Shown here: positions 1 to 5,783 of the stretch, one piece after another
How the letters are laid out: each line of letters begins with the position of its first letter
Numbering within the stretch: the stretch's first letter is position 1
Assembly (NCBI GenBank): GCA_900754495.1
Contig: CAAEDC010000023.1
Location: 1 to 15,154 of the forward strand
Length of the DNA: 15,154 nucleotides
From: Eggerthellaceae bacterium
GTDB lineage: Bacteria; Actinomycetota; Coriobacteriia; Coriobacteriales; Eggerthellaceae
Reading direction: 5' to 3'
Notes under the pieces: generated by a model
Database searches by the model: none
Told to the model about the DNA's origin: nothing
The model's input: the letters and a program-made list of their open reading frames with translations, nothing else
Position numbers and translations under genes: made by a program

Positions 1-263
1 TCGGCGCGCTGGTCGTCGCCGTGGCGATCGTCGCCTCGCTGATGGCGGCGCAGGCCAGCACGGCGGACCAGGGCGCGGAGAGCGTGCGCCAGGCGGTGCT
101 GTCGGCAGCGATGCAGTGCTGCGCCGTGGAGGGATCGTACCCGTCCACCATCGAGCATCTGGAGGAGCATTACGGCCTGGCCGTCAACCATAGCGACTAC
201 GTGATCCTGTACGAGGCGTTCGCGTCCAACGTGGTGCCCAGCGTGACGGTGGTGCCGCGATGA
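1..263 (+). CDS. Small pilus-operon membrane protein, 5'-partial
   Basis: The reading frame is open from base 3 and runs off the left edge, so the true start is outside the window; a GTG at 21 lies inside the hydrophobic helix and is not a credible start. The visible 86 residues begin with a hydrophobic segment (ALVVAVAIVASLMAAQ), followed by a polar helix and a short domain with the pattern AAMQCCAVEGSYPSTIEHLEEHYGL, then YVILYEAFASNVVPSVTVVP. From memory, small proteins with this 'C-x-x-EG-x-YP-x-x-x-x-x-LE' and 'YE-x-FASN-x-x-P' pattern occur in type IV pilus clusters of Clostridia and Coriobacteriia; I know no agreed name. Its stop overlaps the next start by ATGA, so the two are probably translationally coupled. 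It is likely a minor pilin-like or assembly protein in the cytoplasmic membrane; its exact role is unknown. Confidence 0.75.
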   Translation, partial: GALVVAVAIVASLMAAQASTADQGAESVRQAVLSAAMQCCAVEGSYPSTIEHLEEHYGLAVNHSDYVILYEAFASNVVPSVTVVPR

Positions 264-946
264 CGCAGCGCAACGACACCTCGCGCGTGAGCGACCGCAG
301 CCGCGACCAGCGGACCTTCACCGCCGGCCGCGCGGGCCTGCTGCGCCGCGTGGTCGATGCCGGACGCAAGCGCATGGCGATGGGCGAGTTCGCGCCCGCC
401 AACGTGTTCGCCATGCTGCTGTTCGGCGTGCTGGCGATCGCGCTGTTCCTGGCGCTTGCGGGCGGGACGGCCGCCTACGAGCGGATCGCGGACGACGACC
501 AGGCGGCGCGCGACATGCGCATGGGCACCTCGCTCATCGCCAACACGGTGCGCGCGGTCGACGCCGTCGATGCCGTGACGGTCGGCGAGGGCCCCGAGGG
601 CCGGGCGTTGGTGCTGGTGGAGCATCTGGATTCCGGAACGTTCGAGACGCGGCTGTATCTGCATGACGGTTGGATCGTGGAGGAGTACGCGGTCGCGGGG
701 TCGCCCTACGATCCCGCCGGCGCGGTGCAGGTGGCGGCGTCGGAGACATTCTCGTTCGAGGTGCAGCCGAACGCGGTGCGCATCGAGTGCGATGAGGGCT
801 GGACCGTGGTGGCGCTGCGCGCCGACGGCGCGGTGGCCGACGAGGCGCTCCTGCCGTCCGACGCGGCGGGCGCGGAGGCTGCTCCCGCGGGGGCTGCTGT
901 TGGCGGCGCGGCGGGCGCGTCCGATGCGGCGGAAGGCGGTGAGTGA
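260..946 (+). CDS. Pilus-operon membrane protein, DUF4860-like
   Basis: The 228-aa protein has a basic N-terminus of about 45 residues, one hydrophobic helix at about 48-69 (NVFAMLLFGVLAIALFLALAG), then YERIADDDQAARDMRMGTSLIANTVRAVDAV and a beta-rich globular part to about residue 195. The layout (short helix, 'Y-x-x-I-x-x-x-D-x-x-x-x-x-R', then beta domain) resembles DUF4860-type proteins found in Firmicutes and Coriobacteriia type IV pilus clusters; that assignment is from memory and should be checked. The last 30 or so residues are a low-complexity Ala/Gly tail. The start is an ATG inside the previous stop (ATGA). Met39 and Met41 are possible alternative starts nearer the helix. It sits in a tightly packed series of pilin-like genes, so a minor pseudopilin or pilus-assembly role is inferred. 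Confidence 0.8.
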   Translation: MTQRNDTSRVSDRSRDQRTFTAGRAGLLRRVVDAGRKRMAMGEFAPANVFAMLLFGVLAIALFLALAGGTAAYERIADDDQAARDMRMGTSLIANTVRAVDAVDAVTVGEGPEGRALVLVEHLDSGTFETRLYLHDGWIVEEYAVAGSPYDPAGAVQVAASETFSFEVQPNAVRIECDEGWTVVALRADGAVADEALLPSDAAGAEAAPAGAAVGGAAGASDAAEGGE

Positions 947-1502
947 CGTGGCGGATAGGCAGGCGCGCAAAGCCAGCTGGCACGGCAAGGCGTTCCTCGT
1001 CGAGGCGCTGGTGCTGCTGGTGTTCCTGGTCGCATCGCTTTCGATCCTGGTCGCCCTGTTCGTCCAGGCGCGCACCGAAGCCGACGAAGGCGAGCGCCTG
1101 TCCCAGGCGGTCCAGCTGGCGCAGAACGCCGCCGAGGAGTTCGCCGCCGATCCCGCCGGCTCGCAGGGGCTGGCCATCGAGGACGGGGGCCTGGTGGCGA
1201 CCGTGCAGGTGGGCGAGGAGGCCCACGAGTCCGGGTCGCTGCTGAACGCGACGGTGACGGTCGTCGACGAGGAAGGCGGCGGCTCGATTGAGGCCGGCGA
1301 GGAGATATACCGGCTGGACACGGCGCGTTACGTGCCGGGGTTCGAAGGCGGTTTGCCGGATGCCGGCGCGAGTGCGGGCGCGAGCGCGGGCGATCCCGCG
1401 GCGGGCACCGGCGCCGGCTCCAGCGCGGATGGCGTTGACGCGACCGCCGATACTGGCGCGGGTGCGTCGGCGTCCCCGGAGGCAGAAGGCGGGGTGGAGT
1501 AG
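924..1502 (+). CDS. Prepilin-like minor pilus protein
   Basis: This roughly 192-aa protein has the N-terminal pattern HGKAFLVEALVLLVFLVASLSILVALFVQA (residues 20-49). It looks like a prepilin helix: a short basic leader, a Phe-Leu-Val-Glu tetrad and about 20 hydrophobic residues. The Gly before the usual cleavage point is not where a classical G|FxxxE site needs it, so processing by prepilin peptidase is uncertain. AQLAQNAAEEFAA-like helix continuation follows, then a beta domain with a LYS-poor YRLDTARYVPG segment, and a long Ala/Gly/Ser tail (about 150-192). The start is ambiguous: ATG 924 overlaps the upstream gene by 23 nt, GTG 939 overlaps it by 8 nt, and GTG 948 comes just after the upstream stop with GGAAGG 11 nt before it. 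The gene ends directly against the next ATG. Confidence 0.75.
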   Translation: MRRKAVSDVADRQARKASWHGKAFLVEALVLLVFLVASLSILVALFVQARTEADEGERLSQAVQLAQNAAEEFAADPAGSQGLAIEDGGLVATVQVGEEAHESGSLLNATVTVVDEEGGGSIEAGEEIYRLDTARYVPGFEGGLPDAGASAGASAGDPAAGTGAGSSADGVDATADTGAGASASPEAEGGVE

Positions 1503-2144
1503 ATGGAGCGACGTCCCTCGACGGTGCGCATGGGCCCCATCAGCGTGTTCGCGCTGGTGATCATCTTGTGCCTGGCGGTTTTGGGCGTGCTGTCCGTCAC
1601 GTCCGCATCCGCCGGGTCGGCGCTGGCGCAGCGCCAGGCGGAGTTCGCCGTCGACGACTACCGCAACGAGATCGTCGGGCAGTCGTTCTACGCCCACGCC
1701 GACGACGTGCTGGCGCAGGTGCGCGCCCAGGGCGGCGACGCCCAGGCGGCGTCGGCGGCCCTCGAAGCCGCGATGGTCGACATCGGAAGCGCGGCGTCCT
1801 CCGACGCGGGCGTCCCGATCACGCTGAGCACCTCGCTCGACGGCGGGGAGCTCGAGGTGCGCATCCAGGCGCAAAGCGGGCGCTGCCTGGACATCGAGTT
1901 CGCCATCCAACCCGATGCGACGCTGTCCGTCGCGGCATGGAAGGCGACGACGCTGTGGACCGAGGACGCCACCGACCACCTGTGGACGGGCGGCGCGGCG
2001 GCGGGCGACGCCGACGGCGGCGATGGTGCCGCTCCCGCAGGCAGCACGTCCCCGACCGGCAGCGATGGTGCCGTCCCCGCAGGCAGCACGTCCCCGACCG
2101 GCGGCGATGCGGCGACCGCTGCGGAGCAGTCTACCGACGGTTAA
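1503..2144 (+). CDS. Minor pilus membrane protein with repeat tail
   Basis: The 213-aa protein has one hydrophobic helix at about 14-36 (SVFALVIILCLAVLGVLSVTSA). AQRQAEFAVDDYRNEIVGQSFYAHADDVLAQ follows, then a beta-rich domain ending in AWKATTLWTEDATDHLWTGG (about 145-162). The helix followed by a 'YYAD'-like amphipathic segment and a terminal Trp-x-x-x-x-x-LW-x-G motif recalls the last small membrane gene of Clostridia-type pilus clusters; it has no agreed symbol. The last 50 residues are low-complexity Ala/Gly/Asp/Ser/Thr and include a 14-residue tandem duplication. The ATG directly follows the TAG of the previous gene. Met10 is an alternative start. As the last of four packed genes, it is probably co-translated with them. 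Function in pilus assembly is inferred from context only. Confidence 0.78.
   Translation: MERRPSTVRMGPISVFALVIILCLAVLGVLSVTSASAGSALAQRQAEFAVDDYRNEIVGQSFYAHADDVLAQVRAQGGDAQAASAALEAAMVDIGSAASSDAGVPITLSTSLDGGELEVRIQAQSGRCLDIEFAIQPDATLSVAAWKATTLWTEDATDHLWTGGAAAGDADGGDGAAPAGSTSPTGSDGAVPAGSTSPTGGDAATAAEQSTDG
2022..2105 (+). repeat. 42-bp tandem duplication inside a gene tail
   Basis: Two adjacent copies (2022-2063 and 2064-2105) differ at only a few bases. Each encodes 14 residues of the type DGAxPAGSTSPTGx. The repeat is in frame, so copy-number change would lengthen or shorten the C-terminal tail without breaking the protein. Confidence 0.9.
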
Positions 2145-2191
2145 CTATTATCTACCGGGTGGCCATTTTGCATCCTCGGCGGCCCGGCGCT

Positions 2192-2200
2192 TGTTACAAT
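2192..2200 (+). promoter_or_regulatory. Candidate extended -10 promoter for pilT
   Basis: TGTTACAAT fits an extended -10 element (TG, one base, TACAAT) and lies 33 nt before the pilT ATG in the only gap of the pilus operon. The nearest -35-like hexamer, TTGCAT (2168-2173), is 21 bp upstream, which is too far for a standard spacer, so the call rests on the extended -10. It would let pilT be transcribed separately from the minor pilin genes. Confidence 0.4.
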
Positions 2201-2233
2201 GTTGCAAGCTGGCACTACGATTGGAGAAGCAGC

Positions 2234-3307
2234 ATGAGACTCGACGAGTTCCTGAAAGAGATGATCGAAGCCAAGGCGTCCGACGTGTTCATCGTCGCCG
2301 GCCTGCCCATCGCCTACCGCGTGGGCGGCCGCCAGCAGCGCATCGACGGCCCCGCGCTCATGCCCCAGGACACCGAGGCCATGGTGCGCGCTATCTACGA
2401 GGTCGCCGGCCGCTCGGTCGAGCGCTTCCTGGTGCTCGACAACCACGACGAGGACTTCTCCTTCGCGCTGCCCGGCATCGGCCGCTTCCGCGCCAACGTG
2501 TTCCGCCAGCGCGGCTCGCTGTCCGCCGTCATCCGCGTGATCCCGTTCGGCCTGCCCGATCCCAAGGACTTCAACATCCCCGAGGCGGTCCTGCGCACGG
2601 CCGGCCTGCAGAAGGGTCTGGTGCTCGTGACCGGTCCCGCCGGCTCGGGCAAATCCACCACGCTCGCCTGCATCATCGACCGCATCAACCGCGAGCGCTC
2701 GGGCCACATCATCACGATGGAGGATCCCATCGAGTACATCCACAGCCACCGCGGCTGCATCGTCACCCAGCGCGAGGTGCCCACCGACATCGCCACCTAC
2801 GGCGAGGCGCTGCGCTCGGCCATGCGCGAGGCCCCCGACGTCATCCTGCTGGGCGAGATGCGCGACGCCGATACCGTCGGCACCGCCGTGACCGCCGCCG
2901 AGATGGCCCAGCTCATCTTCTCGACGCTGCACACCACGGGCGCGTCGGGCACGGTCGATCGCATCATCGACGCGTTCCCGCCCTCGCAGCAGCGCCAGAT
3001 CCGCCTGCAGCTCTCGATGGTGCTCCAGGCGATCGTCAGCCAGCAGCTCGTGCCCGCCAAGGACGGCGGCCTGGTGCCGGCGTTCGAGATCATGCTGGCC
3101 AACACCGCCATCCGCAACCTCATCCGCGAGGAGAAGACGCACCAGATGGACTCCGTTATCGCCGCCGGCGGCGATGCGGGCATGCAGACCATGGACCAGA
3201 GCCTGTTCGACCTGGTGCAGCGCGGCATCGTCGACCGCGAGGTGGCCCTCATGCACGGCATCCATCAGGAAGCCCTCGAAAAGCGCCTGGAGGCAGCGGG
3301 GCTGTAA
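2234..3307 (+). CDS. pilT: Type IV pilus retraction ATPase PilT
   Basis: This 357-aa hexameric secretion-type ATPase powers pilus retraction at the cytoplasmic base of the machine. Visible motifs in order are an N-terminal PAS-like domain with FSFALPGIGRFRANVFRQRG (75-94), Walker A GPAGSGKST (134-142), the Asp box ITMEDPIEY (160-168), the Walker B region VILLGEMRD (203-211), the His box TLHT (231-234) and the PilT signature AIRNLIREEKTHQM (292-305). That signature separates PilT from the extension ATPase PilB. Length is normal for PilT. The start is ATG 2234 with GGAGA (2223-2227) about 6 nt upstream. The codons are strongly G/C-ending, like the upstream pilin-like genes. It follows those genes after an 89-bp gap holding a candidate promoter. 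Classification as PilT is secure; whether the pilus serves motility or DNA uptake cannot be read here. Confidence 0.96.
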   Translation: MRLDEFLKEMIEAKASDVFIVAGLPIAYRVGGRQQRIDGPALMPQDTEAMVRAIYEVAGRSVERFLVLDNHDEDFSFALPGIGRFRANVFRQRGSLSAVIRVIPFGLPDPKDFNIPEAVLRTAGLQKGLVLVTGPAGSGKSTTLACIIDRINRERSGHIITMEDPIEYIHSHRGCIVTQREVPTDIATYGEALRSAMREAPDVILLGEMRDADTVGTAVTAAEMAQLIFSTLHTTGASGTVDRIIDAFPPSQQRQIRLQLSMVLQAIVSQQLVPAKDGGLVPAFEIMLANTAIRNLIREEKTHQMDSVIAAGGDAGMQTMDQSLFDLVQRGIVDREVALMHGIHQEALEKRLEAAGL

Positions 3308-3328
3308 GCCGCGAACCCGAGCAGCCGC

Positions 3329-3435
3329 CAAGTGAAGCTGAAGGGCCTGACCCCGGTCGAGTTCCGGGACCAGGCCTTTCGGAAGGCCTCGTAGAGGTTA
3401 TGATTTATCGCGTCCAAGTTTTGGGGCGCAGTTCA
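3329..3435 (+). mobile_element. IS3-family insertion sequence relic (right end)
   Basis: Between pilT and the ATPase gene, codons 3332-3394 read V-K-LKGLTPVEFRDQAFRKAS-stop, matching the well-known C-terminus of IS3-family (IS150 group) OrfB transposases ('KLKGLTPVEYR'). Just downstream, 3412-3435 reads GTCCAAGTTTTGGGGCGCAG followed by TTCA. Its reverse complement begins TGAACTGCGCCCCAAAACTT, the typical outer terminal repeat of such elements. Only the last 20 codons and the right end remain; no catalytic DDE part, OrfA or left end is present. The remnant happens to be in the same frame as pilT, beginning seven codons after its stop. The insertion and deletion history is inferred; the sequence match is from memory of the family. 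Confidence 0.82.
3341..3389 (+). terminator. Overlapping hairpins in the IS relic, possible pilT terminator
   Basis: GGCCTG (3344-3349) plus CCCGG (3352-3356) can pair with CCGGG (3364-3368) plus CAGGCC (3371-3376), with a 2-nt internal mismatch, and TTT follows. A competing perfect 7-bp hairpin AGGCCTT-TCGG-AAGGCCT lies at 3372-3389. The T run is short, so termination is possible but weakly supported. No other hairpin follows pilT closely. Confidence 0.35.
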
Positions 3436-3488
3436 CCCCACGGGCGCCGCCTTTCAACTGAGCATTCGCCCCGTTTTGACTATAACTT

Positions 3489-3566
3489 TCCATCTCGTGA
3501 AAACAGCATAAAAATAAACTCTCCATTTCGTGTAAAATACTGTAATAATAATTCTCCATTTCGTGA
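3489..3566 (+). promoter_or_regulatory. Three direct repeats, exact 33-bp period, before the ATPase gene
   Basis: TCCATCTCGTGA (3489-3500), TCCATTTCGTGT (3522-3533) and TCCATTTCGTGA (3555-3566) start exactly 33 bp apart, separated by A/T-rich spacers. 33 bp is about three helical turns, so the boxes face the same side of the DNA. The array ends 31 nt before the ATPase ATG and overlaps the A/T-rich stretch where its promoter must lie (candidate -10 TAAAAT at 3533-3538). This is the arrangement of an operator array for cooperative binding. The binding protein is unknown; autoregulation by the ATPase is speculation. Confidence 0.7.
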
Positions 3567-3597
3567 AGCACCTGGTAAACGGGGGGTGTGATACTTC

Positions 3598-4962
3598 ATG
3601 CTATTCAAACGAAGAGCCTATGACCGCATGAAAGAATGGAAACGCGAGGCAGAAGGCTCCCGGGCTCTTCTTGTCGAGGGCGCGCGTCGCGTCGGGAAAA
3701 GCACGCTTGTCGAAGAATTCGCCAAGCGGGAGTATGCGCATCATCTCATCATCGATTTTTCTGAGGCAAGCGAGGAGCTCAAGGAGCTGTTTCTCCAGTA
3801 TCGCGCGGATCTGGACGTGTTCTTCATGTATCTGCAGGCTTATACCGGCATTACTCTACCGCGTCGCGAATCGGTTGTCGTTTTCGATGAGGTTCAGCGG
3901 TTCGCGCCTGCTCGAGAATTCATCAAACAGCTTGTTGCCGATGGCCGCTATGACTACATCGAGACCGGATCCCTTATCTCCATCCGTCGGAACGTGGAGG
4001 GGATCGTCATTCCCTCGGAGGAGCGTACGCTTCGGCTGAATCCGCTTGACTTCGATGAATTTCTCAACGCGATCGGCGAGAGCCGGCTTTCCTCTGTGAT
4101 CAGCGAGGCGTTCGAGACGCTGGCGCCGCTGCCCGATGTGCTGCATCGAAAAGCGATGCGGCTCTTTCGGGAGTATATGCTCGTTGGCGGCATGCCTCAG
4201 GTGGTTCAGGAGTATCTGGATAGCAGGGATTTCGAGGTAGCGGACAGAACTAAACGTGACATTCTGGCGCTGTACGATAACGACATTGCGAAATTCGGCG
4301 GCACCGACGCCACTCGCATTCGCCGCGTGTTCAGTACGCTGCCGGGGCAGTTGGCGAAGCATGATAAAAAATTCACTCTAGCATCGTTGGACAAAAATGC
4401 GCGTAGTCGCGAATACGCCGATGCGTTCTTCTGGCTATCCGATGCATGCATCAGCGCAGTATGCTACAACGTGGACGATCCGGCGGTGGGGTTGGCGGCG
4501 AGTGCGAACGAGTCGTCGTTCAAATGCTACATGGCGGATACGGGGCTTCTCGTGGCGCAGATGTTCCGGGATAACGACACCACCCCCCACGAGGTTTACA
4601 GAGACATCCTTATGGACAAACTCGAGATCAACGAGGGCATGCTTACGGAAAATGCTGTGGCGCAGCAGCTGCTGGCGAACGGACACAAGCTTTATTTCTA
4701 TTCGAGACGTGACGATTGCGACCGCAGAAGCACCATGGAGATCGATTTCCTCATAACACGAGGCTACGACGACGCTGCCGGAAGGATGCGTGTTTCTCCC
4801 ATCGAGGTGAAATCGAAGAAGAACTATCGCTTTGTCTCCCTGGAGAAGTTCAAGGACAAGTTTGGAAAACGAGTGGGAACAAGATTCATCTTGCATCCAA
4901 AACAGCTTATGAAAGAAGCGGATGTAGTGCGTTTGCCGCTTTACATGGCGCATTGCTTGTAG
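3598..4962 (+). CDS. AAA-family ATPase with DUF4143 domain
   Basis: The 454-aa protein is of the AAA_14/DUF4143 family, common and often mobile in gut bacteria, without an established cellular role. The N-terminal ATPase has Walker A GARRVGKST (28-36), Walker B VVVFDEVQ (93-100) and the sensor-like ETGSLISIRRN (122-132). A family motif YMLVGGMPQVVQEYL (193-207) follows. The C-terminal DUF4143 part carries TENAVAQQLLANG (350-362), EIDFLI (381-386) and PIEVKSKK (401-408), the E...D...ExK spacing of a PD-(D/E)xK nuclease-like fold. All key residues look intact. The start is ATG 3598 with GGGGGGTG (3581-3588) upstream. Length is normal for the family. Codons are less G/C-biased than those of pilT, and it lies between an IS3 relic and a 23-bp repeat array, both suggesting horizontal arrival. 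Function as regulator, defence or selfish element is open. Confidence 0.9.
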   Translation: MLFKRRAYDRMKEWKREAEGSRALLVEGARRVGKSTLVEEFAKREYAHHLIIDFSEASEELKELFLQYRADLDVFFMYLQAYTGITLPRRESVVVFDEVQRFAPAREFIKQLVADGRYDYIETGSLISIRRNVEGIVIPSEERTLRLNPLDFDEFLNAIGESRLSSVISEAFETLAPLPDVLHRKAMRLFREYMLVGGMPQVVQEYLDSRDFEVADRTKRDILALYDNDIAKFGGTDATRIRRVFSTLPGQLAKHDKKFTLASLDKNARSREYADAFFWLSDACISAVCYNVDDPAVGLAASANESSFKCYMADTGLLVAQMFRDNDTTPHEVYRDILMDKLEINEGMLTENAVAQQLLANGHKLYFYSRRDDCDRRSTMEIDFLITRGYDDAAGRMRVSPIEVKSKKNYRFVSLEKFKDKFGKRVGTRFILHPKQLMKEADVVRLPLYMAHCL

Positions 4963-5318
4963 CGCTCATTGCGCTCATCCCCGAAAGGCTCTATTCGCGT
5001 AGTCTCGCTCACGCCCCTTCTTCGCCGACGCCCCGCCGCGCACTATTCGTTCGGTTTTGCCCTCATCCAGCACCCGCCGTGGCAAATATTCCCGATTAGA
5101 GTGTTTTGAGGGCGCGGAGAATCACGCCGCCGTAAAGCAAAAAGCCGCTGAGCAGGAATTTCTCCAATAGTCATAGCGCGCGACCACGTTGCAAGCGTCG
5201 ATTCCGCGCTCTATTCGAGCCTTTTTGCCAACGAGGGGCTTCTTTCGCGTCAAATCATCGCGAATAGTGCGTGTCTGAGAAGAGGCGAGGGATTCGGCTA
5301 AAGGGGGCTCGGGCACCC
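4963..5318. other. Non-coding stretch after the ATPase gene
   Basis: I see no convincing gene here. A 64-codon minus-strand frame starting with GTG (5122-5316) lacks a ribosome binding site and recognisable homology. A CTATTCG motif recurs at about 4991, 5043 and 5212. The 11-mer CGCACTATTCG (5039-5049) is repeated in inverted form as CGAATAGTGCG (5261-5271), 211 bp apart. No U-rich terminator hairpin was found for the ATPase gene. The stretch may be decayed mobile-element DNA. Confidence 0.5.
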
Positions 5319-5456
5319 CATTAGTAAAAATGTCGATTTTTCATTAGTGAAAATGTCGCAGTTTCACTAGTAGAAATATCGAAATCCCGTTAGTGGAGAT
5401 GCCGGAGTCCCATAAGCGGGGATGTCGATTCCTCATTGGCGGCATTCGTTCCGTGG
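5319..5456 (+). repeat. Decaying tandem array of 23-bp units
   Basis: Units start at 5319, 5342, 5365, 5388 and 5411, each exactly 23 bp, with a poor sixth at 5434. The core is CATTAGTGAAAATGTCG followed by a variable 6-bp tail. Units 1-2 are A/T-rich and nearly identical in the core; units 3-6 drift progressively and become G/C-rich. The unit length is not a multiple of three, so the array is not coding. Two readings are possible. One is the multiple-repeat end of an IS21-family element, which is known for repeated terminal sites; the core is reminiscent of such ends, from memory. The other is a protein-binding array linked to the upstream ATPase gene. No istA/istB sequence is adjacent. Confidence 0.85.
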
Positions 5457-5603
5457 GGCGGCTGCCCGGTTTCCGCATTGATGCCCTGATATGCCGCGCT
5501 CATTCCGAGAGGTCAAAAAATAGCACCTGCCGGGGATGCATTCGTTCCGCTGTCCGCCGAGCTCGTTCTTGGCTGAAAAACCGGGGTGGGTATTTGTGGT
5601 AAA

Positions 5604-5609
5604 TATACT
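5604..5609 (+). promoter_or_regulatory. Candidate -10 box for the adhesin operon
   Basis: TATACT lies in a short A/T-rich patch (5591-5622), about 175 nt before the adhesin start. No good -35 hexamer sits 16-18 bp upstream (that position is GC-rich), so an activator may be needed, or the call may be wrong. Eight T residues and the palindrome TACCCTACGGGTA (5622-5634) follow at once and could be an operator. Confidence 0.35.
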
Positions 5610-5621
5610 AGTGATTTTTTT

Positions 5622-5783
5622 TACCCTACGGGTAGGAGTTCGACGTCGGATCGAAGACGAGCGAAAGCCCTGAGCGGGGATGCCGGAATGGAAGTTCGGC
5701 TCCCACGTTGGAACGCAAGGGGCGTCGCGATTCGGCGAGGAGGAACCGCGAGAGATCGCAGTTGAAAAGGTGGGTGGTGTCTT
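5622..5783 (+). other. Long 5' leader of the adhesin operon
   Basis: About 160 nt separate the candidate -10 region from the adhesin ATG. The leader can form TACCC/GGGTA (5622-5634), GCCG-G-AA/TTCGGC with one bulged G (5682-5700) and GCGAT/ATCGC (5727-5759). I compared it by eye with c-di-GMP-I, cobalamin, SAM, guanidine and manganese riboswitch cores and recognised none. It ends with the ribosome binding site AAAGGTGGG (5766-5774). Confidence 0.35.

Noticed and set aside
197..1979. Long minus-strand open frames (374 and 481 codons) opposite the pilin-like genes
   Set aside because: They are antisense to four well-packed genes with hydrophobic helices and coupled starts. Their residue content (Arg/His/Pro-rich) is typical of shadow frames in high-GC DNA.
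2141..3331. 396-codon minus-strand frame opposite pilT
   Set aside because: It is a complete mirror of pilT codon bias, rich in Gly, Asp, His and Arg, with no recognisable domain.
1568..3591. Long + strand frames extending through or beside pilT
   Set aside because: One is merely the pilT frame extended upstream over the previous gene; the other is an Arg/Pro/His-rich shadow frame. The ribosome binding site at 2223-2227 fixes the pilT start.
3598..4962. Transposase or IstB-like helper
   Set aside because: Walker motifs, LVGGMP and the C-terminal ENAVAQQL...EIDFLI...IEVKSKK pattern fit AAA_14/DUF4143, not IstB or a DDE transposase.
5039..5271. 11-bp inverted repeat as a mobile-element boundary
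   Set aside because: CGCACTATTCG/CGAATAGTGCG are 211 bp apart with no gene between and no target duplication visible. Chance or decayed repeats are equally likely.
5122..5316. 64-codon minus-strand frame in the intergenic stretch
   Set aside because: It starts with GTG, has no ribosome binding site, and no family was recognised. It could be decayed coding DNA, but this is not supportable.
5319..5456. CRISPR array
   Set aside because: The 23-bp units are directly adjacent with no separate spacers, they decay gradually, and no cas gene is present.
5635..5783. c-di-GMP or other known riboswitch in the adhesin leader
   Set aside because: GCGAAAGC and ACGCAAGG invite comparison with the GEMM core, but the conserved GGCAAACC and the paired second arm are missing.
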